DNA of 64,000 bases from Dreissena polymorpha (Eukaryota; Mollusca; Bivalvia; Myida; Dreissenidae): the NCBI RefSeq assembly GCF_020536995.1, contig NC_068359.1, positions 61,589,115-61,653,114 of the forward strand, written 5' to 3'. The notes beneath the pieces were generated by a model. It was given only the letters and a program-made list of their open reading frames with translations. It was not told where the DNA came from and did not search any database. Each line of letters starts with the position of its first letter. Positions within the stretch are counted from its first letter, which is position 1. The position numbers and the translations under genes are program-made. Positions 58,834 through 64,000 of this stretch are shown piece after piece.

Positions 58834-59664
58834 TATGTCCCCCACTATAGTAGTGGGGGACATATTGTTTTTGCCCTGTCTGTTGGTTGGTCTGTTGGTT
58901 GGTTGGTTTGCGCCAACTTTAACATTTGCAATAACTTTTGCAATATTGAAGATAGGAACTTGATATTTTGCATGCATATGTATCTCATGGAGCTGCACAT
59001 TTTGAGTGGTGAAAGGTCAAGGTCATCCTTCAAGGTCAAAGGACAAATATATGGGTCAAAATCACTCATTTAATGTACACTTTTGCAGTATTTCAATATT
59101 CAAGATAGCAACTTGATATTTGGCATGCATGTGTATCTCATTGAGCTGCACAATTTGAGTGGTGAAAGGTTAAGTTCATCCTTCAAGGTCAGATGTCAAA
59201 TATATGAGTCCAAAATCGCTCATTTTATTATACTTTTGCAATATTGAAGATAGCAACTTGATATTTGGCATGCATGTGTATCTCATGGATCTGCACATTT
59301 TGAGTGGTGAAAGGTCAAGGTCATCCTTCAAGGTCAGAGGTCGAATATATGTGGCCCAAATCGCTTATTTTATGAATACTTTTTCTATATTGAAGATAGC
59401 AACTTGATATTTGGCATGCATGTGTATCTCATTGAGCTGCACATTTTTAGTGGTGAAAGGTCAAGGTCATCCTTCAAGGTCAAATATATGGGTCAAAATT
59501 GATCATGTAATGTCACTTCTGCAATATTGAAGCTAGCAATTTTATATTTGAAATGCATGTGTATCTCATGGAGCTGCACATTTTGAGTGGTGAAGGGTCA
59601 AGGTCATCCTACAAGGTCAAACGTCATATAGGGGGACATTGTGTTTCACAAACACATCTTGTTT
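58834..59664 (+). mobile_element. Complete hairpin-and-array element with five about 140-bp units
   Basis: Opens with a perfect 14-bp-stem hairpin with a TAG loop (58834-58864; stem tatgtcccccacta), then ctgtctgttggttggtctgt. Five tandem units follow (gcaatattgaagatagcaac, ttgatatttggcatgcatgt, ctcatggagctgcacatttt, ggtgaaaggtcaaggtcatc). It ends atagggggacattgtg and cacaaacacatcttgttt. No inverted ends, no coding. Confidence 0.85.
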
Positions 59665-60470
59665 AAAGTTTGTCAAAACATTTGCTGTAATGATAAGCAA
59701 AGTCAAGTTTATAAATAATATTTGTCTACAAATTACATATTTTTCATTAAGTTCATTTATTATTCTAAACTACACCCTCTCAGAATAGTTTAGTTACTTC
59801 TGGTCACAGTTGAGCACCTTAGGGCTCTTGTTCTATAATTTGATTGTTTTGGAAAATTGTCATTTTGCCAAAATGTGAGCAAGTCCAAATTTAATTAACC
59901 CTGCTTTGTAGTATCTTGTTTTCCTTATATGTAAAAAGTGGAAAATTATCTATGAATCTGACTGCATAGATATTTGGTATTCAGCAAAGCATCGTGTAAA
60001 TGTAGTAAAACTAAACACAATTGTGTTAGCATAAAACTGGCCATGCCATGGGGGTCAAATGGTTAATACAGACTTGTAGGAAAAAGACTTCTAAAAATTT
60101 TATCCGTTAAATATATTTTGTGTACATAATGATTAGCTTTTTCCTTCAACTTATCGCTTTCATGGTGTAAAGAAAACATGCCGACTTACTAAGTAAGTCG
60201 GAGATCTGGGTTTGATTCCCAGTGAAAGTCAAGTCACAAGGAAAAATGCTTATTGTTGGAAGGATTTATTAGTTATTCAAAACGTAAGATTTTTTTCTTT
60301 GCTCGTTCAGTTACAAATAACAGCAAATGATCTGAAAGTATTTGTTTATAACGTAGAAGTTAGTGTCATGAATAGTAAATTGGAATAATGCACTTAATAG
60401 AAACTTTACATATTGTATATAAGACTAAAATACGCAGAAATGAAATACCAGTAGCATTATTAATACATTT
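59665..60470. other. Stretch with a tRNA-like fossil
   Basis: No gene. At 60181-60235 a B-box-like gggtttgattccc (60208-60220) follows a short perfect palindrome (gacttactaagtaagtc), probably the remains of a SINE head. Confidence 0.45.
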
Positions 60471-60705
60471 TTATACCCCCACAAACGAAGTTTGTCGGTC
60501 CGTCTGCCTGTCTTGTCTGTCGGTCCGTATTAAGTGTCCGCTCTCTAATTCAAGTTGTTTTTACCCGATCTTGCCCAAACTTGGTCAGATGTTGTATCTA
60601 TATGATGTCTAGGTCAAGTTCGAATATGGGTAATGCCGGGTCAAAATCAAGGCCAAGGGGTCACTTAGTGCGTTTTAAACTTTGAGCATGGTGTCCGCTC
60701 TCTAA
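60471..60705 (+). repeat. Truncated gtccgtc-type repeat
   Basis: tatacccccacaaacgaagt, ttgtcggtccgtctgcctgt, gcccaaacttggtcagatgt and gatgtctaggtcaagttc, matching 55036-55330. It stops exactly where the next element starts. Confidence 0.65.
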
Positions 60706-61127
60706 TTATGCACCCCTTCGAAGAAGAGGGGGTATATTGTTTTCCACATGTCGGTCGGTCGGTCCGTCCATCAGATGGTTTCCGGATGATAACTTGAGAA
60801 CGCTTAGGCCTAGGATCATGAAACTTCATTGGTACATTGATCATGACTGGCAGATGACCCATCTTGATTTTCAGGTTACTAGGTCAAGGTCACAGTTATT
60901 CCAAATAATAAAATGGTTTCAAGAAGGTAACTCAAGAATGCTTAGGCCTAGGATCATGAAACTAAGGATCATGAAACTTCATAGGAACATTGACTGGCAG
61001 ATGACCCCTATTGATTTTCAGGTCACTAGGTCAACGGTCACAGTGACAAAAACGTATTCACACAATGGCTGCCTCTACAACTGACAGCCCATATGGGGGA
61101 CATGCATGTTTTACAAACAGCCATTGT
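60706..61127 (+). mobile_element. Hairpin-and-array element with two to three units
   Basis: Short copy of the 50452 family: hairpin start (accccttcgaagaagagg), ggtcggtcggtccgtcc, units with cctaggatcatgaaacttca, and a complete end (atatgggggacatgcatg, cagccattgt). Its array is shorter than that at 50452. Confidence 0.8.
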
Positions 61128-61139
61128 ATATACTACTAC

Positions 61140-63235
61140 CCCATGCTCGTATATAAGTAATGCCGTATCAAGCCAGTACTATACTAGCGAGTCATGTATC
61201 GGATATATCCTACTACCCATGCTCGTATATAAGTAATGCCGTATCAAGCCAGTACTATACTAGCGAGTTATATAGCGGGTATATCCTCCTACCCCATGCT
61301 CGTATATAAGTAATGCCGTATCAAGCCAGTACTATACTAGCGAGTCATATACCGGATATATCCTACTACCCCATGCTCGTACATTAGTAATGCCGTATCA
61401 AGCCGGTACTCTACTAGCGAGTCATAGCGGGTATATACTACTACCCCATGCTTATATATAAGTAATGCCGTACCAAGCCAGTACTATACTAGCGAGTCAT
61501 ATACCGGGTATATCCTACTACACCATGCTCGTATATAAGTAATGCCGTATCAAGCCGGTACTATACTAGCGAGTTATATAGCGGGTATATCCTACTACCC
61601 CATGCTCGTATATAAGTAATGCCGTTTCAAGCCAGTACTATACTAGCGAGTTATATAGCGGGTATATCCTACTACCCCATGCTCGTATATAAGTAATGCC
61701 GTATCAAGCCAGTACTGTATTAGCGAGTTATATACCGGGTATATCCTACTACCCCATGGTCGTATATAAGTAATGCCGTATCAAGCCAGTACTATAATAG
61801 CGAGTCATATACCGGGTATATCCTACTACCCCATACTCGTATATAAGTAATGCCGTATCAAGCCAGTACTTTACTAGCGAGTCATATACCGGAAATATCC
61901 TACTACCCCATGCTCGTATACCCGGTATAAGTAATGCCGTATCAAGCCAGTACTATACTAGCGAGTCATAGCGGGTATATACTACTACCCCATGCTCGTA
62001 TATAAGTAATGCCGTTTCAAGCCAGTACTATACTAGCGAGTCATATACCGGGTATACCCTACTACCCCATGCTCGTATATAAGTAATGCCGTATCAAGCC
62101 AGTACTATACTAGCGAGTCATATACCGGGTATATCCTACTACCCCATGCTCGTATAAAAGTAATGCCGTATCAAGCCAGTACTATACTAGCGAGCCATAG
62201 CGGGTATATACTACTACCCCATTCTCGTATGTAAGTAATGCCGTACCAACCCAGGACTATACTAGCGAGTCATATACCGGGTATATCCTAATACCCCATG
62301 CCTTTATATAAGTAATGCCGTATCAAGCCAGTACCATACTAGCGAGTTGTATACCGGGTATATTCTACAACCCCATGCTGGTATATAAGTAATGCCGTAT
62401 CAAACCGGTACTATACTAGCGAGTTATATAGCGGGTATATCCTACTACCCCATGCTCATTATAAGTAATGCCGTATCAAGCCAGTACTATATTAGCGAGT
62501 TATATAGCGGGTATATTCTACTACCCCATGCTTGTATATAAGTAATGCCGTATCAAACCGGTACTATACTAGAGAGTCATAGCGGGTATATACTACTACC
62601 CCATGCTCGTATATAAGTAATGCCGTATCCAGCCGGTACTGTACTAGCAAGCTATATACCGGATATATCCTACTACCCAATGCTGGTATATAAGTAATGC
62701 CGTATCAAGCCGGTACTATACTAACGAGTCATATACCGGGTATATCCTACTACCCCATGCTCGTATATACGTAATGCCGTATCAAGCCAGTACTATACTA
62801 GCGAGTTATATACCAGGTATATCCTACTACCCCATGCTCGTATATAAGTAATGCCGTTTCAAGCCAGTACTATACTAGCGAGTTATATACCGGGTATATC
62901 CTACTACCCATTCTCGTATATAAGTAATGCCGTATCAAGCCAGTACTATACTAGCGAGTCATGTACCGGATATATCCTACTACCCCATGCTCGTATATAA
63001 GTAATGCCGTACCAAGCCAGTACTATACTAGCGAGTTATATAGCGGGTATATCCTACTACCCCATGCTCGTATATAAGTAATGCCGTATCAAGCCAGTAC
63101 TATACTAGCGAGCTATATACCGGATATATCCTACTACCCAATGCTCGTATATAAGTAATGCCGTATCAAGCCTGTACTATACTAGCGAGTTATATAGCGG
63201 TATATACTACTACCCCATCCTGTTATAAGTAATAC
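61140..63235. repeat. 78-bp satellite array, about 28 units
   Basis: I counted 27 clear units plus one decayed, by the word aagtaatgccgt. The unit contains ccatgctcgtatataagtaa, tgccgtatcaagccagtact, atactagcgag and a variable junction. The junction comes in three main forms: catataccgggtatatcc, tatatagcgggtatatcc and a shorter catagcgggtatatac. The forms are intermixed without a strict higher-order order. Neighbouring units differ by only a few bases. Confidence 0.95.
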
Positions 63236-63454
63236 CGTATTAGTTACACTGTTTGTAACTGATGGTGTATGAGAGCGAAGCTCGAGAAGGGAACTGAGGG
63301 TGTATATCCTATACACAATCAGTTACTAACTGTGTATCCATTATATCTCAACCGATTACTCGGGGTGTATGGAAATTTCTCAGGGTGTATGGAAAATACA
63401 CAATGGGCACATGGCCTCTCAAAGCAAATCGAATCAGGTCATTTTTGTAGGAGG
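63236..63454. other. Unrelated insertion within the satellite
   Basis: Non-satellite DNA with its own repeated words (ggtgtatgagagcgaagctc; cagggtgtatgg; gggtgtatatcc). Resumption of satellite-like units after it shows that it interrupts the array. Confidence 0.6.
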
Positions 63455-63790
63455 CGAGTTATACCTTACTACCCTATGCTCGTATAAGTAATGCCGTATC
63501 ACATCAGTTGTATTTTTGACGTCATTTAGTTATATACAGGATAGTCATATAGCGGGTATTTCCTATAACCCCCAAGTACGTACTGTTAATGCTATATCAA
63601 ACCTGTTATATTCCTAATTTCACAAAGCGGGTATAACCGACTATCCCAGGCTCAAGTTTGCCAAGCGGTATCTACCCAGTAATATTCTATATGTCATTAT
63701 GCGGGGATACCTGACTATCGTATGTTCGTATTTAAGTGATGCTGTAGCACATTAGTTCAACACTCACAAGTCATACCAAGGGTATATAGG
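63455..63790. repeat. Decayed edge of the satellite
   Basis: Four to five very diverged units recognisable by atgctcgtataagtaatgcc, agcgggtatttcctataacc, gcgggtataaccgactatcc and cgtatttaagtgatgctgta, with more decay toward the right. Confidence 0.75.
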
Positions 63791-64000
63791 GTTAGGGCAA
63801 CTAAACCTAATCATATTGTTCACTGCTCGCCTGCATGGTCTGTTCTTCTAAAAGCCATGTAAGAAACACAATCATTCTGCTGTGTGCATATTTTGATCAA
63901 ATTAATGAATGCTAGTTCGGTTGTTCGGCGTAGCTGTCTTACCAAGCTTTTCACATTAAATACCCTTTATCAACAAACAATTAAATGATGGGGAAATTTC
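63791..64000. other. Unique AT-rich end
   Basis: No feature seen. Confidence 0.6.

Noticed and set aside
60181-60235. tRNA gene
   Set aside because: Only a B-box-like sequence; no proper A box or cloverleaf.
61140-63235. Regular repeat array resembling a CRISPR
   Set aside because: Units are contiguous at 78 bp with no unique spacers, and the DNA is animal. It is a satellite.
63269-63487. 72-codon open frame in the satellite interruption
   Set aside because: Runs from non-satellite DNA into decayed satellite; no domain.

Overview
The window is AT-rich animal nuclear DNA, probably from a bivalve mollusc. Several dispersed repeats look like families I remember from dreissenid mussels (Dreissena): the fold-back repeats around 'gattagcctgtgca' and 'ccctttgcatgctgg', and the element with 'ccttttcac' ends and an internal tRNA-like region. 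That species call comes from memory of repeats, not from a search. Genes are few, are split by GT-AG introns, and sit among many small transposons, SINE-like elements, fold-backs and tandem arrays.

Three host genes can be supported. (1) A C2H2 zinc-finger protein on the minus strand (21790-22515) has one C2HC finger followed by three C2H2 fingers. (2) A complete four-exon glycosyltransferase of the GT32 / inositol-phosphoceramide-mannosyltransferase-like family lies on the plus strand (29003-35371). It has 318 residues, a DXD motif and a membrane segment at each end. (3) A two-exon AID/APOBEC-like cytidine deaminase lies on the plus strand (41326-44514). It has 228 residues, with the HVE motif in exon 1 and the SPCGKC motif in exon 2. 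This third gene is the most interesting item. Its introns and flanks are packed with mobile elements, and a 2.1-kb inverted-repeat transposon ends about 50 bp upstream of its start codon.

Layout. 1-960: fossil retroelement end with an integrase piece, then a 21-bp minisatellite. 1.2-13 kb: almost gene-free AT-rich DNA with short repeats, an interstitial telomere-like stretch at 6.8 kb and a (TA)n tract. 13.3-20.5 kb: a tRNA-containing TTAA-flanked element, decayed arrays, long (TA)n tracts and fold-backs. 21.8-22.5 kb: zinc-finger gene. 24-28 kb: two larger DNA elements and a promoter-like GC-richer patch. 29-35.4 kb: glycosyltransferase gene with element-filled introns. 37.8-41.3 kb: a broken MADF-like coding fragment, a perfect heat-shock element and the 2.1-kb transposon. 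41.3-44.5 kb: deaminase gene. 44.5-61 kb: dense non-coding elements. Many of these share one design: a 5' hairpin, a 'gtccgtctgtc' stretch, an internal tandem array of 135-190-bp units and a short conserved 3' end. 61.1-63.8 kb: a 78-bp satellite of about 28 units with a decayed right edge.

The three genes show no sign of acting in one pathway. The shared theme is mobile-element traffic. At least six copies of one TTAA-flanked family are present, and three of them have themselves been invaded. Several non-coding families carry dense nuclear-receptor-like half sites (TCAAGGTCA, AGGTCAnnnTGACC) or CTCF-like cores in regular arrays. The regulatory readings of those motifs are inference only.
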